Of a stretch of DNA of 64,000 nucleotides, positions 16,812 to 25,845 are shown in pieces. The notes under the pieces are model-generated. The model saw only the letters and a program-made list of their open reading frames with translations, made no database searches and had not been told where the DNA came from. Source of the stretch: Sphingobacteriia bacterium (GTDB lineage Bacteria > Bacteroidota > Bacteroidia > Bacteroidales > UBA7960); contig JAABRR010000007.1 in the NCBI GenBank assembly GCA_011390785.1, forward strand, positions 97,793 through 161,792, written 5' to 3'. The position numbers were made by a program, and so were the translations under genes. How positions within the stretch are numbered: the first letter of the stretch is position 1; each line of letters starts with the position of its first letter.

Positions 16812-17153
16812 TCTCGGGAAAGGTTACCTAAAAAGTATTTTTGGATTTCTTGATGTTTATTACACCATATAACACAAAGTAAAAGTAATGTAGTTTTCAT
16901 AATTGTGCAAAACCGCACACATTTTTGTACGGAACTGAACAGATTGGATTATTCTTATAAGATCATATATAAAATATATTTTGATCTAAAAATGTTCGAT
17001 AGGCTAATGATAATGGGTTTACTTTAATCGGAGATGTTGATATAAAAATATTGTCTCATAAATTACTTTAAAAACTTAGCAGGTTTGCTAAGTTTCCATA
17101 CTTTTATGGCCAATTTATTAAACTATCTGTAAATGTGCTTTTTATATAATTAA
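16812..17153. other. Divergent intergenic region between M1 peptidase and TetR regulator
   Basis: No coding frame is convincing. The region holds a long imperfect palindrome at 16960-16986 (AGATCA...TGATCT with an AT-rich centre), a TGTGC/GCACA hairpin near 16903-16919, and a perfect 9-base inverted repeat AACTTAGCA/TGCTAAGTT at 17073-17094. The last is listed separately as a possible operator. Confidence 0.5.
17073..17094. promoter_or_regulatory. Palindrome upstream of tetR, possible operator
   Basis: AACTTAGCA-GGTT-TGCTAAGTT is a perfect 22-base inverted repeat upstream of the TetR-family gene that heads the efflux operon. TetR repressors bind palindromes of this length, often at their own promoter. 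It could instead form a weak hairpin, because no T-run follows. Confidence 0.35.
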
Positions 17154-17258
17154 ATGTTTTTTACAAAACAATATAAATTGATTATTGTTGATTTTGGCAT
17201 GAATAATGATATTGAAGAAAAACGTTTAAAACCCGAAAAGTTTTTAGAAATAAATCTG

Positions 17259-17861
17259 ATGGATACTCGAGAAAGAATTATAGAACAGGCTTCTACCATG
17301 TTTTTTAAATATGGTATCAGGTCGATTACTATGGATGAGATTGCAGAATCATTGGGCATTTCAAAAAGAACATTGTATGAAAGTTTTTCGAACAAAGAGG
17401 AGTTGTTAAAAGATTGTTTGGAGGCAAAACATATAGAAAGCACAACCTTCAGGGATGTTCTCATGAAAGAATACCCAAACGATCCTCTCGAAATTATTCA
17501 TCAGCATTTCAGGCAGGTTATCCTTACATTAAACAGCCTGCATCCGAATTTTTTCAATGACCTGAAAAAGTATCACTCCCGCCTATGGAAAAAACAAATT
17601 GAAAGTAAACAGGATGAAAACATGGCTTTTACCCGCCAGATGATTGAAAAGGGGGTAAAAACAGATGTTTTCCGCAAGAGTGCGGATGCTGAAATTCTTT
17701 CCAGAATGATGCATTCCATGATGGAGATCATGTCAACCGGTGATTTATTTCCCGAAACAAGGTTTCCAAGGGCAGAAGTAGCCAAGCAGGTTATGCTTTG
17801 CTTTATTCGTGGCATGGCTACACCCAAAGGCTTAAAAATTATTGATGAAAAATTCAATTAA
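17259..17861 (+). CDS. TetR/AcrR-family transcriptional regulator of the efflux operon
   Basis: The protein has about 200 residues, with the TetR helix-turn-helix at the N-terminus (TRERIIEQASTMFFKYG, TMDEIAESLGISKRTLYESF) and a variable ligand-binding C-terminal domain. The ATG at 17259 (MDTRERI) gives the usual short leader before helix 1. The frame is open further upstream to an ATG at 17154, which would add 35 residues. It lies 77 bases upstream of the TolC-type gene on the same strand, and such regulators typically repress the pump operon they head. Confidence 0.85.
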   Translation: MDTRERIIEQASTMFFKYGIRSITMDEIAESLGISKRTLYESFSNKEELLKDCLEAKHIESTTFRDVLMKEYPNDPLEIIHQHFRQVILTLNSLHPNFFNDLKKYHSRLWKKQIESKQDENMAFTRQMIEKGVKTDVFRKSADAEILSRMMHSMMEIMSTGDLFPETRFPRAEVAKQVMLCFIRGMATPKGLKIIDEKFN

Positions 17862-17938
17862 CCACATTAATAAACCTTTACTCAACAAGATATTGAAATA
17901 AGATCACAGAATAATAGATTGATTAAATACTGAATTAA

Positions 17939-19300
17939 ATGAAAACAAGAACCAGATTTATCCTCACCACTCTTTTTTCCCTGCTGATATTTATGAGTGT
18001 TCATGCTCAGACAGATACATTGGTGTTAACCCGTGAAATTGCCCTTGAGCTGGCTCTTCAAAATAATCCAACAGTTACCATTGCCCGTTTAGAAAAGGCG
18101 AAAGCAGAAGCCAAACTGAACCAGACCCGGGGTAATTTACTTCCATCATTGAATGCAAGTGGCTCCTACACCCGAAACCTAAAGAAGCAGGTAATCTTTT
18201 TTCCTGAAGATATGGCACCCTTGTTTGGTGGTTCTACTGCTCTTGAAGTAGGAAACGACAACTCATATATGGCAGGACTTCAATTTGCTCTTCCACTATA
18301 TAATCCTGCAATTTATGCCAGCATAGAAGCAGTTCGCACCGAGCAGAAAATTGCTGAAGAGAACTTCAAGACCCAAACCATCGAGCTGTCTTATAATGTG
18401 CAAAAAGCCTGGTATGATCTTTTGTTGGCCAAAGAGTCTTACGATGTAATCAGCAAAAGTTTTGAAAATGCAAATGATAATCTCGATAACATCCGCAAGC
18501 TACATAGCCAGGGGCTTGTTGCTGAATATGACCTGATAAGGGCAGAAGTACAGACCGAAAATATAAGACCCGATGTATTGCAGGCCCGGAATATTTATGA
18601 CCTGAGTCTCAGCTTTCTGAAGATACTTTTAAATACAGATGAAGATCTGGCTCTGGTGATAGAAGGCAATCTGCTGGAAAGTGCAGAAGAGATGCTAACT
18701 ACCTTCAATATAACAACAGCAGAGCGTTCCTTACAAAATAACCCTGATTATATAAACCTTGGACTTCAAAAGGAGTTGGTACTTAAACAGTCTAAATCGC
18801 TTAAAGCATCGGTATTACCCAGTGTGGCAGCTGTAAGTAACTACATGTACCTGACCGAAGCCAATGATTTTAAATTTGGCGATTACCGCTGGGTAAACAC
18901 CGCATCAGCGGGATTGCAGGTCAGCATTCCCATTTTTAGAGGTTTTACCAATCGCAATCAGGTTAAACAGCTGGAGATTGGTGCCAGACAAATTCAACTT
19001 CAGCAGGACTATTTAAAGGATAACCTGAGTACTGAGCTCAGTAATTTGCTCAGAAATATGGATCTGGCTCTTGAAAAGGCCGGCAATGCACGCAAAAATG
19101 TTGAACTGGCTCAGCGAGGTTATGATATTGCAAGAATCAGGTATGATTCCGGACAGGGCACGCTGCTCGAAATAAATGACAGTGATGTTGCACTAACCAG
19201 GGCCCAATTCAACCTTCTAATGGCGGAGCATGAGCTATTGGTAGCGAAAATTCAGTACGACAGATTCACAGGCACACAAACAGCTGCCGGGAATCTTTAA
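17939..19300 (+). CDS. TolC-family outer membrane efflux protein
   Basis: This 453-residue protein has a signal peptide (cleaved after VHAQ) and two OEP repeats made of long coiled helices (for example LALQNNPTVTIARLEKAKAEAKLNQTRGNLLPSL and a second ALEKAGNARKNVELAQRGYDIARIRY). The end of each half carries the usual beta-barrel strands. It forms the trimeric outer membrane duct of the tripartite pump whose adaptor and RND permease are encoded next. Confidence 0.93.
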   Translation: MKTRTRFILTTLFSLLIFMSVHAQTDTLVLTREIALELALQNNPTVTIARLEKAKAEAKLNQTRGNLLPSLNASGSYTRNLKKQVIFFPEDMAPLFGGSTALEVGNDNSYMAGLQFALPLYNPAIYASIEAVRTEQKIAEENFKTQTIELSYNVQKAWYDLLLAKESYDVISKSFENANDNLDNIRKLHSQGLVAEYDLIRAEVQTENIRPDVLQARNIYDLSLSFLKILLNTDEDLALVIEGNLLESAEEMLTTFNITTAERSLQNNPDYINLGLQKELVLKQSKSLKASVLPSVAAVSNYMYLTEANDFKFGDYRWVNTASAGLQVSIPIFRGFTNRNQVKQLEIGARQIQLQQDYLKDNLSTELSNLLRNMDLALEKAGNARKNVELAQRGYDIARIRYDSGQGTLLEINDSDVALTRAQFNLLMAEHELLVAKIQYDRFTGTQTAAGNL

Positions 19301-19369
19301 ATTCCAAAATCAATTTCATCAACTTAGGTAACAGATTACAAATAACATAGATCAAAATAAATTATAACA

Positions 19370-20404
19370 ATGAAAACAATTAGAAATCCACGAATTTTTA
19401 TTCCCGCTTTCATGCTTCTCGTCTTTTTCTCATGCAATTCGGCAGCAGAACATAAAGAAGCAGAGCGAAGTATTATGGTTGAAATATCTGAAACTTCCCT
19501 ACAAACCGTTCCCACCAATCTGGATTTTACAGGCGTAGTACAACCTTTTGAAGAAGCCCACATTGCCCCTGCAGTACCTGCCCGTATCAATCGTATTCTG
19601 GTTGATGTAGGTGATAAAGTTAGTAAGGGACAATTGTTGGTAGAAATGGACAATACTCAGCTTTTCCAGGCCCAGGTGCAATTGGAAAATCTGAAAACAG
19701 AACTTGCCCGTCTTGACACGTTGTTAAAGGCCGGAGCTGTAACCCAGCAATCTTACGATCAGCTCAAGACGCAATACGAAGTAGCCAAAAGCAATATTGA
19801 TAATCTCTCTACTCATACCCAGGTAAGATCAACCTTAAACGGAGTTATTACAGCACGCTATTTTTCTGATGGAGAGATGTTTACAGGCACACCTTCACCA
19901 GCCGGTAAACCTGCTATAGTTTCTGTAAACCAGGTACAACCCGTTAAAATTATTGTGGGTGTTTCTGAAAGATTTCTGAACGAAGTAAAAACCGGCCAAA
20001 ATGCAGAAATCACTACCGATGTTTTCAAAGATCGTTCTTTTACGGGAAGAATAAACCGGATATTTCCTACAATTGATCGTGCTACAGGCACTTTCAGGGT
20101 AGAAATAGTTATTGAAAATAAAGATGAAGCTTTAAGACCGGGAATGTTTGTAAGAGTATTGCTTGAGTTGGGAGAACACGAAGCATTGATGGTTCCGTCT
20201 ATGGCAGTTCTGAAACAGGCAGGTTCTAACGAAAGATACGTTTTTGTGTTGGAAAATAATGTTGCTCAAAGAATTACGGTAGAACAGGGGCGTAAATTTA
20301 ATGATAAGGTAGAGATTCTTTCGGGTCTGAAAGAAGGTCAAACACTCGTAGTTAGTGGACAGCACAAGCTAATACAGGGTTCAGAAGTAGAAATAACCAA
20401 TTGA
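19370..20404 (+). CDS. RND efflux periplasmic adaptor (membrane fusion protein)
   Basis: This 344-residue lipoprotein has a lipobox near residue 23 (VFFSC/N). It has the HlyD/AcrA layout: a lipoyl domain split around a short coiled coil (VPARINRILVDVGDKVSKGQLLVEMD, then LETL-type helices including LDTLLKAGAVTQQSYDQLK), a beta barrel (RITVEQGRKF region), and a membrane-proximal domain. It bridges the TolC-like duct and the RND pump in the periplasm. It sits between those two genes with gaps of 69 and 80 bases. Confidence 0.93.
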   Translation: MKTIRNPRIFIPAFMLLVFFSCNSAAEHKEAERSIMVEISETSLQTVPTNLDFTGVVQPFEEAHIAPAVPARINRILVDVGDKVSKGQLLVEMDNTQLFQAQVQLENLKTELARLDTLLKAGAVTQQSYDQLKTQYEVAKSNIDNLSTHTQVRSTLNGVITARYFSDGEMFTGTPSPAGKPAIVSVNQVQPVKIIVGVSERFLNEVKTGQNAEITTDVFKDRSFTGRINRIFPTIDRATGTFRVEIVIENKDEALRPGMFVRVLLELGEHEALMVPSMAVLKQAGSNERYVFVLENNVAQRITVEQGRKFNDKVEILSGLKEGQTLVVSGQHKLIQGSEVEITN

Positions 20405-20484
20405 AAACAATGTGAGCATTCATGGATTTATAAGCAAGAAATCGCTCTAGATTGCAAACATCTTAAACATAATACAATAAAACA

Positions 20485-23400
20485 ATGAGTATATATAGCA
20501 CCGCCGTAAAAAAACCCATTACCACCCTGGTTATTTTTATAGCCGTTATTGTTATGGGCGTCTTTAGCCTGCGCAATATGCCAATAGATCTTTACCCGGA
20601 GATCGACCCACCCTTTATCAGCGTATTTACAATCTATCAGGGAGCCAGTGCTGCAGATATTGAGACCAATGTTACCCGGCCACTGGAAGATAACCTGAGC
20701 ATTGTTACGAATCTTAAAAATATGACATCGCAATCGCGAGATGACATATCGGCCATTACCCTTGAGTTTGATTATGAAACCAATCTTGATGAAGCAACCA
20801 ACGAAATACGCGATGTGATAAGTCGGCTATTGCGTTTTTTGCCCGAAGGAATTGAGCAACCTACCGTATTTAAATTTTCATCGAGCATGATTCCTGTAAT
20901 GATGCTTTCGGCTACAGCCGATGAGAGTTACAATGCCCTGGCCAAGATTCTCGATCAGAGGCTCATCAATCCGCTTAACCGTATTGAAGGAGTTGGTGCA
21001 GTAGGTATTTTTGGTGGCCCCGAAAGAGAAATACAGGTAAATGTTGACCCCAGGAAACTTGAAGCCTACAATTTAACAGTAGAACAGTTGGGAGGTATTC
21101 TTGCTTCTGAAAACATCAACCTTCCTTCCGGCAATCTTAAAATGGGTACCATTGATTATTCGCTTAGGTTTACCGGCGAATTTGCCGAAAGTGACCGGAT
21201 CAACAATATTGTGATTACGAATTTTAACGGTAATCCTGTTTTTGTAAAAGATGTGGCAACAGTAAAAGATACCCTTGCCGAAATGACCATTGAAGAAAAA
21301 ATAAATGGTGAGAACGGGTTGCGATTATTGGTGCAAAAGCAGTCTGGTGCCAATACTGTAAAGATTGCCCGACAGGTAAATGAAATGCTCGAAGAGATAA
21401 AACCAACCCTACCGCCCGATATTACCATTGGCGTGGTATTCGACACATCAGAATTTATTACATCGGCCATCGGAAACCTGGTGGATATCCTTTATTATGC
21501 AGCCATTTTTGTTACCCTGGTAGTTTTGTTTTTTATTGGACGGTGGAGAGCTACCTTTATTATTATCATTACCATTCCCGTATCATTGGTAACAGCATTT
21601 ATTTATCTGTACTTTACCGGTAATACGCTCAATCTTATATCGTTATCATCACTTACCATTGCTATGGGGATGGTGGTTGACGATGCAATTGTGGTGCTGG
21701 AAAATATCACCCGTCAAATTGAAAGGGGAAGTACAGCCCGGGAAGCCGCTATTTATGGAACCAATGAGGTAGGTTTGGCTGTTGTGGCATCTACCCTTAC
21801 GGTGGTAGCTGTATTCCTTCCCATGACTTTGATTACCGGCTTAATGGGTATGTTTTTCCGCCAGTTAGGATGGATTGTGAGTATTACCATTACTGTTTCT
21901 ACCCTTGCAGCGCTCTCTTTGACCCCGATGTTGTCATCTCAGTTTCTGAAGTATTCAACATCAAAACGTACCGGCCTTGGGCCCAAAACGAGTGCATTTA
22001 TTGATAAAGCATTAGGGGGTCTTGATAATGGCTATTCCCGATTATTGGGCTGGTCCGTTAGAAATAAGTGGAAGGTAGTATTTGTTTCAATTGCTATTTT
22101 CATTGGAAGTTTGTTTATTGTACCCATGATTGGAACAGGATTTTTCCCTGAAGCAGATAACAGTCAGATAGAAATTAATATTGAATTACCTACCGGCCTT
22201 CGCCTGGATGAGACCAAAAAAACAGCCCGCGCCATAGAAGATATCATCAGGAAGGATTTTCCTGAGGTAGAAAGCATCAACACAAGTTCCGGATTTAGCA
22301 CTACGGCTGGAATATTTGGTAATGCCCGTGCTGGTAGTCATACAATCGATTTTACGCTAAGTCTTACAACCCCTTCTGAAAGAGAGAGATCTGTTTGGCA
22401 AGTTGCCGACGGGCTAAGAGACGAGCTGGTGGTTTTCCCCGAGATTGTCACTTTTACGGTGCAAACCGAGGGTGGCGGATTTGGAGCGGGAGCTCCCATT
22501 GCTATTGAAGTTTATGGTGAAGATTTTAATGTTACAACCGGGTTTGCTGAAGAATTGGCAGCGAAAATGCGCAATATTGAAGGTACAAGAGATGTTGATT
22601 TGAGTCGTGGACCTGAAAAACCTGAATTGCGTATTGTACCTGATCAGGAAAAGATGGCCATGTATGGACTTACCACCAATACGGTTTCCAATGCCATCCG
22701 CAACAGGGTGCAGGGGCTTATTGCCACACGCTTTCGCGAAGATGGAGAAGAATATAATGTTGTGATCAGGCACAAAGAAGAGTTTCGAAATACCCTTGCT
22801 GATATTGAAAATATCCAGATTACGAACCCGAGGGGTCAAATGGTAAGGCTGAAAGAATTTGCCAGTATTGAAGAATTCTACAGTCCGCCAAACATTGAGC
22901 GGAAAAACCGCCTGCGTTATCTGACTGTTAATAGCCAGTTATTTGGCCGTTCTCTGGGACAGGTTACCGCCGATATACAAAAAGGTATTGATGAAATGGA
23001 TGTTCCGCAAGGCGTGGAAATTCGGTTTGGTGGTCAAATACTTGAACAACAAGAAGCATTTGCAGATCTTTTCCTATTGCTTTTACTGAGTATCTTCCTT
23101 GTTTATGTGGTAATGGCATCACAATTTGAGTCTTTCTCTATGCCGTTAATCATTATGATTGCAGTACCCTTCTCTTTTTCAGGAGTTTTTCTGGCATTGT
23201 TAATAAGTGGCGCAGAACTTAATGTTATATCATTTATTGGGGCCATTATTCTGGTAGGTATTGTAGTAAAAAACTCAATCGTACTAATCGACTATACCAA
23301 CCTGATGGTTGCCCGGGGAAAGAGTATTGTAACGGCCATAAAAACTGCAGGAAGATCTCGTTTAAGACCGGTATTAATGACCACCCTGACCACATTGCTG

Positions 23401-23598
23401 GCCATGATTCCACTCGCAGTATCAACCGCCGAAGGTTCTGAAATTTGGCAACCTATGGGTATTGCTGTAATCGGGGGTTTAACATTTTCTACGTTAATAA
23501 CTTTGGTTTTAGTTCCTATAGTTTATACTCTATTTGGGGCACGAAAAGTAAGAAAAACAAGAAAAAGTAACAAAAAAGCAATTTTGGCGTCAAGTTAA
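20485..23598 (+). CDS. RND-family efflux pump permease (AcrB/HAE1-like)
   Basis: This 1037-residue inner membrane pump has the duplicated RND layout of twelve transmembrane helices and two large periplasmic loops. Motifs include the N-terminal KKPITTLVIF, PIDLYPEIDPPF, the proton-relay aspartates in helix 4 (GMVVDDAIVVLENI), and the helix 10-11 region (GIVVKNSIVLIDYTN). It exports drugs or other amphiphiles using the proton gradient. Substrate cannot be inferred. It forms an operon with the adaptor, duct, and TetR regulator upstream and two small genes downstream. Confidence 0.95.
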   Translation: MSIYSTAVKKPITTLVIFIAVIVMGVFSLRNMPIDLYPEIDPPFISVFTIYQGASAADIETNVTRPLEDNLSIVTNLKNMTSQSRDDISAITLEFDYETNLDEATNEIRDVISRLLRFLPEGIEQPTVFKFSSSMIPVMMLSATADESYNALAKILDQRLINPLNRIEGVGAVGIFGGPEREIQVNVDPRKLEAYNLTVEQLGGILASENINLPSGNLKMGTIDYSLRFTGEFAESDRINNIVITNFNGNPVFVKDVATVKDTLAEMTIEEKINGENGLRLLVQKQSGANTVKIARQVNEMLEEIKPTLPPDITIGVVFDTSEFITSAIGNLVDILYYAAIFVTLVVLFFIGRWRATFIIIITIPVSLVTAFIYLYFTGNTLNLISLSSLTIAMGMVVDDAIVVLENITRQIERGSTAREAAIYGTNEVGLAVVASTLTVVAVFLPMTLITGLMGMFFRQLGWIVSITITVSTLAALSLTPMLSSQFLKYSTSKRTGLGPKTSAFIDKALGGLDNGYSRLLGWSVRNKWKVVFVSIAIFIGSLFIVPMIGTGFFPEADNSQIEINIELPTGLRLDETKKTARAIEDIIRKDFPEVESINTSSGFSTTAGIFGNARAGSHTIDFTLSLTTPSERERSVWQVADGLRDELVVFPEIVTFTVQTEGGGFGAGAPIAIEVYGEDFNVTTGFAEELAAKMRNIEGTRDVDLSRGPEKPELRIVPDQEKMAMYGLTTNTVSNAIRNRVQGLIATRFREDGEEYNVVIRHKEEFRNTLADIENIQITNPRGQMVRLKEFASIEEFYSPPNIERKNRLRYLTVNSQLFGRSLGQVTADIQKGIDEMDVPQGVEIRFGGQILEQQEAFADLFLLLLLSIFLVYVVMASQFESFSMPLIIMIAVPFSFSGVFLALLISGAELNVISFIGAIILVGIVVKNSIVLIDYTNLMVARGKSIVTAIKTAGRSRLRPVLMTTLTTLLAMIPLAVSTAEGSEIWQPMGIAVIGGLTFSTLITLVLVPIVYTLFGARKVRKTRKSNKKAILASS

Positions 23599-23670
23599 AA
23601 AATTCCCTTTAATGGTAAAGACACCCAATGGCTTACTATATATTTTTTTCAATAAATAATTTCGTTCAAT

Positions 23671-23964
23671 ATGAAAGCAGTTTTCATCGTTTATAACCAG
23701 GCATTGACAGAAAGGGTTTCGGAATTACTTGATAAACATAACGCAAGGGGATTTACCCAATGGCAGGATGTAAAAGGCAGAGGAACCAAAACCGGCGAAC
23801 CTCATTATGGAAACCATACCTGGCCGGCTATGAATTCGGCAGTTCTTTCCATTGTTGATGATGATTTGGCGCAAAAATTGTTGGTTGCCGTAGATCATTT
23901 AAATAAAAAAGCCGAAATTCATGGCCTAAGAGCCTTCATCTGGAGCATTGATTCCACTGTTTAA
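23671..23964 (+). CDS. PG0541-type transporter-associated small protein
   Basis: This 97-residue soluble protein begins MKAVFIVYNQALTERVSELL and contains the conserved GRGTKTGEPHYGNHTWPAMNS. It matches the small PII-like/ferredoxin-like proteins repeatedly found immediately downstream of Bacteroidetes RND pump genes (named after Porphyromonas PG0541). The fold resembles the nitrogen-regulatory PII class, which suggests a sensing or metal-related role. The actual function is unknown. It follows the pump gene by 72 bases. Confidence 0.75.
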   Translation: MKAVFIVYNQALTERVSELLDKHNARGFTQWQDVKGRGTKTGEPHYGNHTWPAMNSAVLSIVDDDLAQKLLVAVDHLNKKAEIHGLRAFIWSIDSTV

Positions 23965-24024
23965 TAAATCGTATAATTTGAGACTATCAACCTTAAACCA
24001 AAATAACTAATAAAAGCCAAGTAT

Positions 24025-24276
24025 ATGAGTTATAATGAAATCCATAAAAGAATTCAACAGATTCTTTTAAGAAAAATGAGAATACTCAAAGTAAGTCCGG
24101 TATACACCGCTAATTTTTACGACGACTTTGGACTTTCCAAATGGGAGTTAAATTGGCTGTTGTACCATATTGAAGACCAGTTTAAAATTGATCTTGAAAA
24201 TGGGCTTGAAGAAAAACTTTCTACCGTAAATCAATTGGTTGCCATTGTTCATCAGAAACAAAGGCGGCAATATTAG
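24025..24276 (+). CDS. Small acyl-carrier-like protein without the usual DSL motif
   Basis: This 83-residue protein is all-helical by composition. Residues about 30-75 (FYDDFGLSKWELNWLLYHIEDQF, then LSTVNQLVAIV) follow the pattern of acyl carrier proteins after helix 1: D-x-G-L, an acidic recognition helix, and the TV-x-x-L-V final helix. The DSL serine site for phosphopantetheine is not present in its normal form, and a serine sits only in GLSKW. It could be a carrier protein relative that has lost the prosthetic group, or an unrelated helical protein. It lies 60 bases after the PG0541-type gene and appears to be the last gene of the pump operon. Confidence 0.5.
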   Translation: MSYNEIHKRIQQILLRKMRILKVSPVYTANFYDDFGLSKWELNWLLYHIEDQFKIDLENGLEEKLSTVNQLVAIVHQKQRRQY

Positions 24277-24295
24277 TTAAAAGCGGCAAAAAGAC

Positions 24296-24526
24296 TTAAA
24301 CCAGATTGTCTATTTCTGCAGCCAGTTTACGGTCTTTCTCTGTAACCGTATTGCCTGCATCGTGGGTTGATAAGCGTATTGTAACCTTGTTATATACGTT
24401 GCTCCACTCAGGATGATGACTCATTTTTTCGGCCGCAAATGCAACTCGTGTCATAAATGAAAATGCCTGTATAAAATCTTTAAAGGTAAATTCTCTTTCC
24501 AGCTGATTGTTTTCTTCTTTCCACAT
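24296..24526 (-). CDS. phhB: Pterin-4a-carbinolamine dehydratase
   Basis: This 76-residue protein carries the family signature [24 protein letters not shown], including the paired histidines and the later T-H of the active site. The enzyme dehydrates 4a-hydroxytetrahydrobiopterin during recycling of the pterin cofactor. In bacteria without phenylalanine hydroxylase it may serve molybdopterin or folate-related metabolism. The protein is shorter than many family members (about 95-110) but spans the whole core. It converges on the small carrier-like gene. Confidence 0.9.
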   Translation of the reverse strand: MWKEENNQLEREFTFKDFIQAFSFMTRVAFAAEKMSHHPEWSNVYNKVTIRLSTHDAGNTVTEKDRKLAAEIDNLV

Positions 24527-24691
24527 AGCTATAGGTTTTAAAATTTACTACTAATTCGGTAACAGATTGCCATGCGGCAAAGTTCATAAATAAAGCTTAT
24601 CCGAATACGAATTGAGCTGGTTTCTTTTTAAAACAGGCGAATACTCTGATAAGATACTGCAAGTAAACGCGGACAAATTTTTATTTGGCTT

Positions 24692-25435
24692 TTAAGGAAG
24701 GATGGGGCGATTATTTTGTGAATTTTCAGCTTTGTGTTCTTCTTCCGGTTTCCTTTTAGTTTCAACTGATTCTACTACAGACTTTTCTTCGGCAGATTTT
24801 TCTTTTCCATCTTCTCTGTTTTCATGTGGAAAGAATTTCTTTTGGAAAACCAGTAAGATGAATACCCCGGTGGTAATTGCGGAATCTGCCAGATTAAAAA
24901 CAGGTCGGAAAAAAATAAACTCTTCACCGGCCCAAAAAGGAAACCATTGTGGGAAATTGCCCCTGATTAACGGGAAATAGAGCATATCAACAACCTTACC
25001 ATGCAAAAACGTTGCGTATCCACCTGCTTCAGGCATAAATTCTGCCTTACTAAGGAAAGTGCTCTCTGAGAATATCATTCCGTAAAAAGCGCTGTCAATG
25101 ATGTTTCCCATAGCTCCGGCCATTATCATCGAAATACAAACGATGAGCCCTTTATGTGCTTTTTGTTGAATAAGCTTGTAAATGTACCAACCAATAAAGG
25201 CAACGGCAACAATACGAAACAGGCTGAGGGCGAGTTTTCCGTATTCTCCGGAGAACTCCATTCCGAAAGCCATACCATCATTTTCAATAAAATAAAGGAT
25301 AAACCAATCGCCCAGAACAGGAATTCCCTGGCCAATGGTCATAGATGTTTTCACGATTACTTTTGAAACCTGATCGAGAATTAAGATCAGTGTTACAACA
25401 ATCCACGGGATTTGATTTCTTGAAATCCTGAGCAT
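24692..25435 (-). CDS. lspA: Lipoprotein signal peptidase II
   Basis: This 247-residue inner membrane aspartyl protease cleaves prolipoproteins at the lipobox cysteine. Four transmembrane helices are evident, and the two catalytic aspartates lie in GNIIDSAFYG and VFNLADSAIT. An insertion between the motifs and a charged C-terminal tail (EDGKEKSAEEKSV onward, about 45 residues) make it longer than the typical 160-residue enzyme, as is common in Bacteroidetes. Its ATG directly follows the TAG stop of the upstream DksA-like gene, which indicates translational coupling in an ileS-dksA-lspA operon. Confidence 0.93.
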   Translation of the reverse strand: MLRISRNQIPWIVVTLILILDQVSKVIVKTSMTIGQGIPVLGDWFILYFIENDGMAFGMEFSGEYGKLALSLFRIVAVAFIGWYIYKLIQQKAHKGLIVCISMIMAGAMGNIIDSAFYGMIFSESTFLSKAEFMPEAGGYATFLHGKVVDMLYFPLIRGNFPQWFPFWAGEEFIFFRPVFNLADSAITTGVFILLVFQKKFFPHENREDGKEKSAEEKSVVESVETKRKPEEEHKAENSQNNRPILP

Positions 25436-25831
25436 CTATTTGCGATAATTCTGGTTAAGCTTGGCTTCGATACTTAGTGTTGCATGAGGAACACTTCTGA
25501 GACGTTCTTTGGAAATCAGTTTGCCTGTTGCCCTGCAAATGCCGTAAGATTTATTTTCGATACGAATCAATGCATTTTCAAGATCTCTGATAAATTTTTG
25601 CTGCCTAGCGGCCAACTGGCTGTTTTCTTCTTTTGATAATACCTGCGATCCTTCTTCCAGAATTTTAAAAGATGGAGATGTATCATTGGTATCATTGGCA
25701 TTTTGGGTTGTGTAAGCTTCTGTAAGAATTTTAAAGCCAGCTTTTGCTTCTTCAAGTTTTTTTATGATGATGGCTTTGAACTCCTGCAGTTCTTCATCAG
25801 AGTATCTGGTTTTCTCTTTTTTATTTTCCAT
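25436..25831 (-). CDS. DksA/TraR-family protein with degenerate zinc finger
   Basis: This 131-residue protein has a coiled-coil N-terminal region (EELQEFKAIIIKKLEEAKA) and a C-terminal TraR/DksA module. The module reads YGICRATGKLISKERLRSVPHATLSIEA. Classical DksA has four zinc cysteines here, and only the first remains. The family binds the RNA polymerase secondary channel, and the Bacteroidetes branch without full zinc ligands is common but little characterised. It is the middle gene of the ileS-dksA-lspA operon. Confidence 0.85.
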   Translation of the reverse strand: MENKKEKTRYSDEELQEFKAIIIKKLEEAKAGFKILTEAYTTQNANDTNDTSPSFKILEEGSQVLSKEENSQLAARQQKFIRDLENALIRIENKSYGICRATGKLISKERLRSVPHATLSIEAKLNQNYRK

Positions 25832-25845
25832 ATCTATTTGGGGTT

